From: Baylisascaris procyonis | Taxonomy: Eukaryota > Nematoda > Chromadorea > Rhabditida > Ascarididae | Assembly: GCA_037389465.1 (NCBI GenBank) | Contig: JAZARR010000069.1 | Coordinates: forward strand, 2,227,501-2,291,500 | Direction of reading: 5' to 3' | Length of the DNA stretch: 64,000 nucleotides | Shown here: piece after piece, positions 1 to 10,560 of the stretch | Position numbering within the stretch: the stretch's first letter is position 1 | Layout of the letters: each line of letters opens with the position of its first letter | Notes under the pieces: model-generated | Seen by the model: the letters and a program-made list of their open reading frames with translations, nothing else | Databases searched by the model: none | What the model was told of the DNA's origin: nothing | Program-made: the position numbers and the translations under genes

Positions 1-470
1 CTGCAAAGAGACGAACAGGCAGAGAGGCGGATCGAAATCATAATGCGGTTTTCACTTTAGTGAAAAAGCAAAAAATGCAAAGGCCACTGGTTCTTATGCA
101 TCGATGGATATAAGCTGTATTAATTAGTGAACAATTCGAGCGCAAGCAATGTGAAGAGGGAATGATGTTTATAGGGATTAAACGATGACGTTGATGAAAG
201 GAGTGCTTCGCTCTTAATGCTCATTGTTGTAAATGAAGCGGCATAACGTTTCTAGCAAGAACAACTACAAAGCACCTCAAAATTCGATGGACCGAAGAGA
301 GCTAAATTGCAGCTATTTGCTTAAGATTGTTGTACGGCATGCCTTTGGTGATTACTCTCGATGCGGAAGATCTTGTCCTTCGGGACATAGAACGTTATTT
401 GCATTTGAAGCGAAACGCTATTCATTTTTCAAGAAGGGAATAATTTATCAACGACACGAAAGTGACTAAC
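1..470 (-). other. Start of Cav3 intron 4, continuing off the window
   Basis: This begins with the donor gttagt at 470. I searched the minus strand for the domain I S4 motif (RTVRVLRPLRAI type) and did not find it. The next exon must be beyond the left edge. Confidence 0.75.
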
Positions 471-562
471 CCTGCACACACGATAAAAAAATCAAGACGA
501 TTCCACGTATCCGAAAGGTACGCAGCAGGCCCGTAAAATCCAAGCGCGATAATTTTAATAAC
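471..562 (-). CDS. cca-1: Cav3 channel exon 4 (end of S2 to S3)
   Basis: This 92-base exon is too short to show up as an open reading frame of useful length. I found it by looking for the continuation of S2. The acceptor is GTTTTCAG before 562, the consensus nematode form, and the donor is GCAGG then gttagt at 470. It encodes [28 protein letters not shown] and CAG. This continues FALEM of exon 3 exactly as in other Cav3 channels (EMVIKMVALG, then [11 protein letters not shown]). Phase is 0 in and 2 out. The next exon, with S4 of domain I, is not in the remaining 470 bases. Confidence 0.95.
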
Positions 563-3500
563 CTGAAAACAACCAACACTATTTTAAACATTGCCACAGC
601 GACAAGAGGAAATTTAGGCATACATTAAAGTACATCTTGCATTTTTTCATGTGCTTCACATAGAGTTTCAGGAACAAATGAAAGCTGGTTATTACAATCT
701 CTTTCAGTCTTCATCGAACACAGTCATTACCGTTGGTGTGCTCTCAGAAAGTAGTAAGGTCCCTGCATCTTTCAGAATTAAACGGTTCAAGGTTTTTGAA
801 CTAGCACATGCTAAATTCACTTCACTACGATGAAATCTTAAAACGGAAGTGAACATTTCCACCCTTGCTGCACTGGATTTGCAAGACGTTACACTGCGAG
901 ACGTCTTTTCATCGAAAATAACCCTAGCGGAGAAGTGTGCCGCAGAATGTGCTATGATAAACGCTTCTGCATTCCTTTTATTCGGTCAGGCAGACTCTTT
1001 CTTAAAGGGAGATAATAAATATGCCTTCGTATGTCAAACAGTACGACTGTTTGCATCGATCTGCACAAAAAGTTCATTTTTCTGTGATTCAACCGGCTTA
1101 AAATGCATGCAAACTTGCTGACACATTTAAACGTCTTAGGTGCTTTCAGAGCTTATCGATCAACCTAAAATACTGCATAAGAGAAAATCCTGTGACACGT
1201 TACAACCATCGAAATTTCGCAACGTAGTTCTTCGATTCCACTTTCAAGTGTCTGAGCGCCTGAATGCCGCACATCGCAGGCGGTTTCAAGCAGTGTTGAG
1301 GAGGTGGTGAAGGTTCGGTGGTTACATGCAGGTCAGTATACAGTGTCGAAAATGCCCCAGCACCTCCCTAAACAACAACGCTCTTCTCTTTAAAGGCCTT
1401 GGCGTAAACAGCAATGCCCCTCTAAATGCGCTGTGTTAACGTGTGCCTGTACCAAGGATGTGTGAATCCGTCTGTCTGCAGAGCACTTCAACTTTCCAAC
1501 CCAAAAACCTGAGGCGGCTGAATTTAGTGAAGATATTCTACATCATAAGCTCACTTCCAACCCCAATTCTGACACAACGCGTCATCTCCTATTCGAATGA
1601 CTAATATTTCAAAAACCCCCAATAGTCGCAAATGAATTTTATTGCACTATTCGGTGCGACACCAACAATGATTATTTTCGTCAGGAGGGGAGGGGAACTT
1701 AGGAAGGGGCGAGGGGTGGGAAGGAGACGTTTAGCGATCGGCCTCTTTGGCAGACATAACTGCGCGGTTGTCATTTGATCATTTATCGCTCGCTGATAAC
1801 AACAGCTGCTTGGTGATATTCATTAACAGTGGCTATAGTGGTCGTGTCATGAAGGACAGGTACTTCAGATGAACACTGAAACAGTTTTACTTCATATGCT
1901 AACCCTGCAAGGAAGTGAGTGAGAAGAATAGCGACTTCTAGTTGGATAATCAAATGAGCACGTCCGCTTATGTGTTTTTTTTTTTTTTTTTTTTTTTGTA
2001 AAATCACATTCGTTCGCTAGCAGAATAAAATTGATTTGCAAGCACTTGCAGGCTTCATAATACTCATTGTCGAAGCAGAAGGCAAATTAGGAAAAATGCC
2101 AATTTATGGTGCACATTACATTCGTCTTATTTCATCGCCTCAGTTTTTACAGCCGGCGAGTTGCACTGTGAAATAGATTTTTTGGGTGGTGCATTTAAGC
2201 GAAGGCAACCTCTATCGTCCCGGACATGTTCATCGTTGATCCACTAAATTTGATGCGTCGAATGAACCCTCCCAAATTTAAGTTTTTCCTCTTCCAACCC
2301 ATTAGTGCGGATCAAGGAATAATAAAGTAACGGTCACTATGAAAAAAGGCGAAACTTAGAGCCGTTTTGTTGAGGGCATCAGGTTTCAACACGGAGCCTG
2401 AAGATGTTCCGCAGGTTGAACAGTGAATACCAACTTAACAGGTGACCGGTTGCTTCAAATCTTTTATATGCAAATTAGAGTGCTGTGATAATGAACTGGG
2501 TAGGCTGGCTGACTGAAATCTGATGAAAAATGCATCACCTCGGAAGCAGGAATTTTAATGTCCAACAGAAGGAATAAATCTAGTTTAAGCGACACTCACC
2601 CACTTTCATAATGATTCATTTCTTCAAAGAATTATATGAAAAGTTTGGGGCACCAATGATGAAACATGAAACCTTTTGCTGCGTACCCCTATGAGTTCAC
2701 CGTGCCGCCAAAGCGGCATGCGTTGTTTCTAGAAACATTTTGAATCCATCAATTTACTGCGTACGAAACATCAGGGACTTGGATTCTCAGTTCTGGGATA
2801 GCTGAGGCAATCGACGAAAAGCAAAATCACTGGTTCCTAGGTATTTCTGAAGTCTGCATATTTGCAGCAGTCGGATCAGCAGAACTTTTTTGACGATTCC
2901 ATAAAAACATTCTCAACAAAGGCAGTCTTTCGCAAGAACCAAGCAATGGGAAAAACGCTGCCATTCATTTTCCTACGTACAGGAAATTATTTTCCCCAAA
3001 AACTCTCTTCTCGTGAAATTGCAGAAAAACGGACATCTGTGGATTTCGATGACAAAATTTCGCAACATTCGACTCTTAGCGGGCTGTTGGAAGCTTGAAT
3101 TCCTACTGGCATCTCTAACGCAGTCGTTTCCATTCTTTCACAAAATCTACGATTTTTTCCGCGACGAAAATGAATTTAACGACGTAGAAAACATTTAGAT
3201 ATTTTGGAAGCCACTTGTCTTTGTGGCTTGAAACTCAAGCAGATACACAGTGGTCGCCTTCGTCTAACACCGTGGCCGCCTTCGTCTACTTTATTGAGCC
3301 TTGGATGGGCAGCCTTCATTGTTCAATTGCTGATCATAGCGGCGTGACATTTACGGCGAAGTTGAACACTTCGGCTTTTAAACTTCATCTAGGGAACCTA
3401 ATTTGCTCAAACCTTGCTTGTGAAGAATGACCTCTGCGACGCTTGCTGCGCTTGCCTCTGTTCGAAATCATCGGGATTACTCTAAGAATAGCAGCGGGTA

Positions 3501-6500
3501 CGATTGCCGAGCTTTGGAGTGGGGAGACGGACTTTACACATGAATACGGTGATACAGTCTTTGGCAAGATAAAGATTGGCAATCTCATTTACGAGGCATT
3601 CATGGTGTAGCACTTAGCTGATTTCCAACTCTAAGTGATGATGTAATGCACCGACCAATTCTTGACGATAATAAACAAGAGGCTTTTACGATTTGTGGAC
3701 TTGAAATAGCGATAAGTGAAGGGGCTTTCTACGCAGTTCACGAAAAGTAATTCGTTTGACTGCACCATTTCGTTAACAATGTCGTAAAGTATGAGAGAGA
3801 TTAATTTTAGATGCGTACATTCCAAATTGCGACATACGGTTTTAAACGAAATACTACATGAGTATTCCACTGATTCGCTGATATAGTGGGGGATGGGGGT
3901 GGGTGAGATGTGCGAGGCACAAAGAAACATATATTTACGGATGCGGTACCATCACAATCTACTAAAGCAAAAGTTTCCATTATTAAGACAAGATATATTT
4001 TCAAGAGTTAAAAGCGAAGTATAACTCAGTGAGTTTCAAATGCGCCTCAGTTGCGATTGCCGCGCAAACAAATTCAGTTTCGTAGCCTTACGTGGTGTGA
4101 CTGAATAAGTAATTCCTTTGCGAAAAATCCAACCTGTACTAAAAATACGCCTGTAATTGCCTTCAAGCCGAAGTGTTCGAAGAACAACAGTGCATGGAAT
4201 ATGGTGCCGTCTAAAAACAAGAGATTATACAAGACAAAAAAACCAAACAGGAGTTTCCAAGAATAAATCTAACGTTTTATGAGAACGGAAACTGGAGACG
4301 ATTAGAATTGATCGAGATTGGCTAAACTTCCAGCAAAATTCATAAACACTAATCGAGACCATTATGAAATAAAAAGCCTCTGAAAGACGCAAAGATCAAA
4401 TAAAAAAGCAGATGAAACGTAGAAAAGGAGATCTCTCATCAACGGCTGAACGTCGTCGCATTGCAAGAAAAAAGAGCGATGATTTTGAAGAAAATTTCAC
4501 GAAAAACATATAAGAACAACGTGAGGTGTTCGAATTTTCGCTGCGCAAAGAAGGGACGGCCACAAAATTGTGCTTCGACACTTCAAACCGTAATTGCCTA
4601 TTTCAGCATCCAAGACTTGATAACTTTTGTTGGCATTATTCATGATTTCCGCTGAAAATCACTAAGCAGCTGCTGATTGATCGCTCATAGCAGTGGACTC
4701 ATTTCAAATGGAGCAGAGCGCACAGCGCAGTATGCATGCATTTGGTCTCATCTCTCATCATCGGCACTTGGAGGGATAAGGATGGAGGAAGGAGGATGCA
4801 ATTCCCTGAACGGGGTTGAAAATAATGAAATTTTTGACTGCTGCTCTACGTTCGCCCGCTAGAGGTCGGTATTCCAAATGCAAAAGTTGTAGAGTGTACT
4901 GTAGTCGTCGCGAATGCTAACTAAAAAGTATTTTTCCATTGCGTCGTTCACGATCTTTTCTTATTCAAAAGGTCCCCTCCACGAAAAATTGAAAGACTTC
5001 CAAGCTCCATTGTTGTCGTTCCCGGCTTCATTTTAGCCACATCTTCAGTTATTTGCAGAGGGTGGCAGCGCGAAAAGTAGTGCGTGAACGTACAGTGTCC
5101 GTCTGACTTCGGTGAGTAAGTGCTTGTAGGAGGTGGACGCGCCTATGACGAGGCGATTTGAAATGCACTAGATGGACTCGAAATGAAGGCGCGACGTTTC
5201 ACAGTTACGAAAACACACTGATGACCACATCGCGTGGTTGAATGTGCGATCTGAATTCGTTTTCATAGGGAGGATACAAAAATTCGGGACAACTGTGAAT
5301 CAGGAGGAAGATGCCGCATAAAAATAATCAATATGTATCTCAATGTTTTAGCTCTCTAGGCAGGCAACGAATTTCAAAGAAGAAAAGTTTTAACATTCTG
5401 GGTTACGAAATGAACGATCTGCAGAACTGTTGTTCAATACGGATTTAATCTGACTTGCTTCATCTTCTTACTTTGAAAGGGAACAACAACCCTAACATGC
5501 TCGTCTTCCGCTTCGCTAGGCTTTCAGCCATAGGAATATATTTCCGCGAAACAAATAACCTGTCAATGGAAACGTCTGCGCACACTGCGACTAAAAGTGA
5601 TCGCATAAGACGGTCCTAGATTTTTACACAGTGACAAAACGCGGCTTGCGAAATGCGCTAAGCGAAATCATCAAGTAAACGCAAGTTACTTGGAAAGAGA
5701 AGCATGTGTATTACATCTGTCAGGGAATCGTCATGAGTTGTGGAAGAACATGCCGAAGATGTGTTTTTCGAAGCATACACTCCCATCTTATTTTCTAACT
5801 TGAATGGAACAAATGCCATTCGCAGATCTACTGCCGCAAGCTCCCATCGAAATTTTGAACTTGGTGGCGAATTCATTGAATCTCGACAGTGCCCTAGGTG
5901 GTTTTTTTTTTTTTTTTTGTTTCTCTCTCTTAGATAACTGCCATAGCGTGGACTCATTTCACGTTAATGCTTGTCTTGCAGCCTTCCAATGCAATGTTTG
6001 AAGCGATATTTCGCACACTGCCAAGTATCGTAATTTCTTATAGCACTCGTGCGAAACCTTCCTTAAGAGGCATTAGAAAAACAGAGTGACCACTTCCGTT
6101 GTGATCCTCTTTTTTACATTGAGGTTATCTTTTCTTAGCCATTTTTACGTGAGCAACCCACACCAAATCAGACGATCCCTCCCAGATTTTCTGTCGTCGG
6201 TAAGCACTTACGAAATAAAGAAGCCCGCAACGTTTTGCTTATCGATTTTAGCAAGCGCGGATGTTGTTTCGCGTACTCAGTGAATGAGATGACGTGAACA
6301 GGAATAGTTTTTCAGGTGCGAGTGGACAGAAAATTATTCTGGACCAACATAAGAGACTCTGATTGCAGTGACTTGGCTGGTAATATTGATAAATCGTACG
6401 ATTTTTCCATCTTTTTTAAATGTATAGATTTTAAACATTATGCGACGCTCATCTAACTCAATAAATGATAAAATAAACAAATTGGAGTCAGCATGTGAGT

Positions 6501-9500
6501 GTGGAATTTACATAAGAAAACAAGTGCAAAATTCCAAGATAACAATCAATAAGCATTTGTGTGTCATTATATGGGAAAGAAGTGAACAAACTGCTGCCTT
6601 CAAGAAAGCAGGTCGACTTCAGGGGCTCTAATTGGTTCGCCTATGAAATACAAATTTTTCTCTCACTGGGCTATTATTCCAATAATTCAAATAGTCCGCT
6701 TTACCTCTTCACTCGCAGCGCAATCCTGACCCTCGTGTTTGAGTTTAAGAGGATAATAGCCCGAACAAGGCACACTTTACTACGACTGAGACATTTTGGT
6801 TGCGATTTGTAGTGAGCCAGTTCGGTAGGAGACTCGATTAATGAGCATGTTCGCAAAAGGTTCGCAACTTCGGGCAACGAACTGGTCTGGTATGCAGGAA
6901 CGCAGCAGCGAATGTAACATCAGCGATCTTCATACAGCTGGCGATTTATTGCTTCCAGACTTGCGTATTAGGTCAAAAAATATAACTTTTCAAAAAGGAG
7001 TACCATTTCCAAGGCGAAATATGCGAAAATTGTGTGATCGATAAGCGATAACACGTAGCAACGATATGTAGTACATTCTCCGCCATCTTCACATGGGCGA
7101 TACATTCCAAGTGTAATACAGTTAATAAGAATGACGATCATCGTGAGGCGATCAAACCAAGGATTCATTACCATTCGTAGTGCCCATGAGCGAGGAGGAC
7201 TTGCCTGCTTCAAGCAATGAAGCGCCGGCTCCACGAACCTATAAAATATATCGACTCTCTAGAAGAGACACACACAAATTCCGCATGCATCCTCAAGTTC
7301 AAAATGCTTAGACAAGTCAACGAAAGGGAAACTCACGTAAGAAATGAATGTTTACTTCTTCATTCCTTTACTTGAGGTAGCTACTTGGACGCGTCGAAAG
7401 GGATGAATCAGGAAAAACATAAGCAGATTATGAAAGCCTCTTACCTTAAGACATTTACAGAGTTCGTTTTCCTGACTTCTTTTATCGCCTCCCATCGTTC
7501 AAAAGTCGCAAACTTTTTATCAATGCTTGCTTCCACCGAGTAAGGACGAAAGAATGAAATGTCTAAGAAATGATAAAACGCATTTTAGAAGTTCTTGGTA
7601 GGTTGTGGAATTATTAATTCAGCCGTACTGCTGAGCAAGCGAGAGTATCATTTGATGCATATGCTCGCGTGGCATTCAACGAAAATTTGAAACGAACCGC
7701 CTCAACTTTTCACCATAGTCCAAAAACAAGCAAAGATCCCTTTATTGCTTCTTAGAATTACCACTTTTGGTCGCAACCATCAAAAAAATCAGCAAATATT
7801 TGTGTGTTTTGAAAAGTGCGAATAAGTGCAAATAAAAAGCAAAATGCGCTCTAAAAGCATTCAGAAGCTCATTTCGTAAGCGTCCGCTGTTCAGTCTTCT
7901 AAGCCTCCCCTCGCCCTCGTCTTTCTCCCAGGGAAAATAAAAATGTATCGTCATCTGCTCCGCTCTGCCACTGAGATTCCAGTACAGCTGCAGTTGCCTA
8001 TGCAGTCGTTGATCCGTTGTGTAGCTACACAATGAGTGACCTGATAGAGGAGACATGCAAAGTAACTACGTCATGTAAAGGATATCTTTTACAGCCTATA
8101 AATCTTTCCACTCCGAAAAACTCGTTGCAAGCTCAGTGAGGAATTTTTTTCGTCCTCACCGAAAAAGAGCGTCATTAAATTCACCTGTTAAATAGACAAC
8201 GACGTATTTAAGAGAGTCAACATACAATACCGAGAAAGCAAACTGAAAAAGAATGATAAATTTAGTTGATTACATGTAAACACTCGAACCTTTTAAGAAA
8301 TATGGGTGGGGCGGGGGGGAAGATAACTCTGATAGAGACAACGAAAACGGCAATCTGGTGGCCGTTTGCACTGATATATGAGAGATGGACCGAAATTACA
8401 AGCAATAAATCGAAAAGCCTTGGGACGAAATCCAAGTTAGAAATCCCGTCCGACAAAAAACATGTATTCAACTTGAACTTGAGATTCTTTAGAGTGAAAA
8501 AGGTGAAAATTGGGGACCGTCTCATACATAAGGAAGACCGTATGACTCTGAAGAGTGAAGAACACAAAGATGCTTGCAGCTTGCCACTCTCAAGTCGTGA
8601 ATGGATCAATCAACTTCCTGCATCATTAAAAAATAAAGGAGCATGTGCAACCATGAATTTATGCCTCAATCGATTCGATCTCTTGCAGAAATCTTTTTCG
8701 AAAAAATTTTTTTTTTTAATATTCAGCGCAAACGATCTGATAGGAATGGGTGAGCAAGCTTGCAAATTTTTTCACATCCCCAAGTGCCTCTCACTCATTT
8801 CGAATTTGACGGGCAACTTCAACGACGGGACGCCGAAGGGTTCAACTTGCGGCCATTACAGCCGTGGGCCTTCGCAGCTATAGCTTTAGTGGCTTCAAAT
8901 TTGAAGCCATCACACAGAGAAAAAGATATCCAAATTATACGCATAGACCCACGAAGGTACGACGTCGCTACAATGCATCCTACCAATGCGGATTTGGAGA
9001 CGGGCGTAATAAGCACTGGGTGATAATGAATGTAGTATGAACCCAGGATAAGGCAGGTCGCACTCATCGTCGATAAAATCAGCCTCGTCGTGCCATTCGA
9101 CTTGAGGCTGTCTCTGCTGTTCGCTCGGCTCTCCGCTGCCGTACCACGGGTGCATAGGGCTGGCCTCAAGTGACAGCGAGACGGCCTTGGATCGCGGTGG
9201 CTGTGCCCGTACATATTCAGCCGGAACGACGCATGCACCAGTCGCTGACGACGCCTCAAAGAGCAATATAACGGCTCCTTTACTCAGTCAGTTGAAATGA
9301 CCGATAATATTGATTGGTTGTCGAAACCACAAAAAGAGTAGCAAATAATCTGATCTGTCAGGAAACAACTGGCTCTACAACCCGGAGTGGAAAAATTGTT
9401 TTTTGTCGGAATCCACAGATATCTCAAGACATTAACTCAGTTTCGTAGAGCCTCCAAGGTGTTAAGGACTCCCACAGAAGCTGATGAGATGTAACGAAAT

Positions 9501-10493
9501 TGAGAATATGAGGCTGTGGATTGCAATTATAAAGCTTTATCGACGTACATAGAAGGAGGATTGCAATTCTCAGACAGACGCACAGGCATGACGCTGCCAT
9601 AACATCACTTTCAAAAATCTGCCAAAGAGAACACTGATCTCGATAAATCGGCCCAAAATGGATATCTTTCTTCCCACTCAGACCAAATGAAGATTGGCTG
9701 TATATGGACTGTACCACTAGAAATCCTTGCTTCTCGACCCATCGCCCACTTGCGTATGCGCATGAACAACAATCTGGTACCTAAGGGCACTGAACCGCCA
9801 TTTTAAAATAAATTCTTGAGCTTTCGCCTTTCAAGCAACATCAGACTCAAACAACGCATTCTCAACTCCAGTGTTGGCATTTGCCATTTCCCTTCCTTAC
9901 GAAATGTGGTACTGAGATATGATTGTTAGGAAGAAATCCTCCTGCCTCATCAACGGATTTATAATGGACTATTTGCTCTAGGTGTATCGAACTGCTCAAC
10001 GTACTTACACCTTCACTGTTACTACCCTTAAACGTTGGCCTTTGGAATTATCGAATTAGTAATATCACATCGAAATACTATTGCATTACAACCACTTTTC
10101 CCTCCACCTCTTATATTAACTTGTTGATAAAGGCATAAAAAATGACTCGAATACACACACTGGTATTGCATCAGGAATCCAGGGACAAAGAAAACTCACA
10201 TACTGCAAAATCAATTCAATAGCAACCCCCTTAAAATCATGCGCAAATGATAACTCGATTGTTTTATCGAAGGCGATCTGGCATATCACATCTTTTTAAG
10301 CAGGAAATCAATAATGCAGTGTTGAACATACTTGTGAATCATCAACGATGGCTTCGGTGTTCTTACGTCTGGACTGAGAAAGGCGTCGAGCATTGAGTGT
10401 CGACTGACGTCTGTTAAGAATAGCGCGGGGCCCTGAAAAACGCGACAGGGACTGAAATGAGCGCAGCTCACGCGCCACCGGCTGCTGCAACAT
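471..10493 (-). CDS. cca-1: T-type (Cav3) voltage-gated calcium channel alpha-1 subunit, 5' part of gene, incomplete
   Basis: This gene encodes the pore-forming subunit of a low-voltage-activated calcium channel of the plasma membrane. Four minus-strand exons (10493-10332, 9254-9043, 7238-7004, 562-471) join in phases 0, 2 and 0 into about 233 codons. Seen in the sequence: a basic, Ser-rich cytoplasmic N-terminus (1-124); the Cav3 landmark DLPYPG just before domain [13 protein letters not shown] leading into S1 (about 155-171); the family motif GMYRPCED after S1; S2 (about 188-210, FAYFALEM then [11 protein letters not shown]); and [12 protein letters not shown], the start of S3. Known of the family: these motifs, in this order, mark domain I of Cav3 channels rather than L-type or NALCN channels. 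The remaining S3-S6 of domain I and domains II-IV lie beyond the left edge. The closest match I can think of is nematode CCA-1. The upstream start rests on one ATG preceded by an in-frame TGA. Confidence 0.93.
1975..1997. repeat. Poly-T tract (23 T)
   Basis: An uninterrupted run of T in Cav3 intron 3. On the minus strand this is an A-run. No retroelement body is recognisable next to it. Confidence 0.95.
3250..3288. repeat. Imperfect tandem duplication, 22-base unit
   Basis: GTGGTCGCCTTCGTCTA at 3250-3266 recurs as GTGGCCGCCTTCGTCTA at 3272-3288, 16 of 17 bases identical. Confidence 0.85.
5902..5918. repeat. Poly-T tract (17 T)
   Basis: A T-run followed by GTTTCTCTCTCTTAG. This makes a very strong pyrimidine-rich 3' splice-site look-alike on the plus strand inside the channel intron. 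Confidence 0.95.
7004..7238 (-). CDS. cca-1: Cav3 channel exon 3 (domain I S1-S2)
   Basis: The acceptor is ATTTTATAG before 7238 and the donor is GAAATG then gtactc at 7003. The exon adds one base that completes a glycine codon and then 78 codons. The peptide runs [18 protein letters not shown], then [13 protein letters not shown]1 ([13 protein letters not shown]), the extracellular [14 protein letters not shown], and S2 ([13 protein letters not shown]). NPWF followed by a hydrophobic S1 and GMYRPCED is diagnostic of Cav3 domain I. The cysteine-bearing S1-S2 loop matches the nematode form. Phase is 2 in and 0 out. Confidence 0.96.
7239..9042 (-). other. Cav3 intron 2 (1,804 bases)
   Basis: The intron runs from gttcat to TTATAG. 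It holds the window's second-longest open frame (8266-8883, plus strand, 205 codons, antisense to the channel) and a 20-base perfect palindrome at 8890-8909. The open frame has no domain I recognise and is treated as chance. Confidence 0.8.
8890..8909. repeat. 20-base perfect palindrome
   Basis: TGGCTTCAAA is followed directly by its reverse complement TTTGAAGCCA with no spacer. It lies inside Cav3 intron 2. It could be a dimeric transcription factor site or chance. Confidence 0.9.
9043..9254 (-). CDS. cca-1: Cav3 channel exon 2 (N-terminal tail up to DLPYPG)
   Basis: The exon is 70 codons plus two bases. The acceptor is taken as CTCTTTGAG before 9254 (phase 0) and the donor as CCTGG then gttcat at 9042 (phase 2). 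The peptide holds [13 protein letters not shown], then an acidic stretch ([12 protein letters not shown]), then DLPYPG. The last motif is the hallmark that directly precedes domain I in Cav3 channels. The reading frame is open up to an in-frame TGA near 9288, so the acceptor could lie anywhere between 9287 and 9255. If there were no exon 1, the ATG at 9155 would be the first start. The donor gttcat is weak but the protein join is exact: GG plus G gives the glycine of DLPYPGFVEP. Confidence 0.85.
9255..10331 (-). other. Cav3 intron 1 (1,077 bases)
   Basis: The intron runs from gtatgt to TTTGAG. I see no exon, repeat or RNA gene in it. It includes the minus-strand frame upstream of exon 2, which is closed by a TGA near 9288. 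Confidence 0.6.
10332..10493 (-). CDS. cca-1: Cav3 channel exon 1 (start codon exon)
   Basis: The exon begins at the ATG at 10493-10491 and runs 54 codons to a good donor, CACAA then gtatgt at 10331, ending in phase 0. The peptide starts [14 protein letters not shown] and ends VDDSQ. It is Arg/Ser/Gln-rich ([11 protein letters not shown]), as expected of a cytosolic channel N-terminus. An in-frame TGA stands 24 bases upstream of the ATG, so translation is unlikely to start earlier in this exon. GC content is higher than in the flanks. The assignment to the channel is inferred from strand, phase match to exon 2, distance and composition. There is no conserved domain in this exon, so it is less certain than exons 2-4. 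Confidence 0.65.
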
Positions 10494-10560
10494 GGCTTTC
10501 TTCGCTGGCCTTTCTCAACACCGCATCATCACAGCACACTCCGCTCACCTGCAAAGCCCA
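10494..10560 (-). promoter_or_regulatory. Probable 5' leader of the Cav3 gene with a splice-like site
   Basis: On the minus strand, 55 bases before the exon 1 ATG, stands GGGCTTTGCAG followed by GTGAGCGG at 10548. It can be read as a 3' acceptor (cis- or spliced-leader trans-splice site) that would start a short leader, or as a near-perfect 5' donor (CAG then gtgagc) of an upstream non-coding exon. I cannot tell these apart from sequence alone. No TATA-like or initiator element is convincing. Confidence 0.3.

Larger units (their letters stand above)
563..7003 (-). other. Cav3 intron 3 (6,441 bases)
   Basis: The intron runs from gtactc to TTTTCAG. It contains poly-T tracts (1975-1997, 5902-5918), a G-rich tract at 1682-1720 and a 22-base imperfect tandem duplication at 3250-3288. 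Several plus-strand stretches can be joined through plausible short introns (for example 5.7-6.3 kb). Two different frames give equally good joins there, so I do not call a nested gene. Confidence 0.8.

Noticed and set aside
849..1121. Cysteine-containing frame that recalls a PAN/Apple domain (LAEKCAAEC)
   Set aside because: The conserved third cysteine and following pattern are missing, the start is GTG, and no splice context supports it.
2383..3099. Chain of plus-strand exon-like blocks ending in a 78-codon open frame
   Set aside because: The last join is out of phase, and no domain is seen.
5740..6290. Nested plus-strand gene in Cav3 intron 3 built from short exons (5740-5896, 5933-5997, 6044-6087, 6139-6199, 6251 to stop)
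   Set aside because: Splice sites are good and phases fit, but at least two incompatible frames give equally tidy proteins (one ending FRVLSE, one ending LAAFQCNV). No homology. The strong acceptor comes from a poly-T tract.
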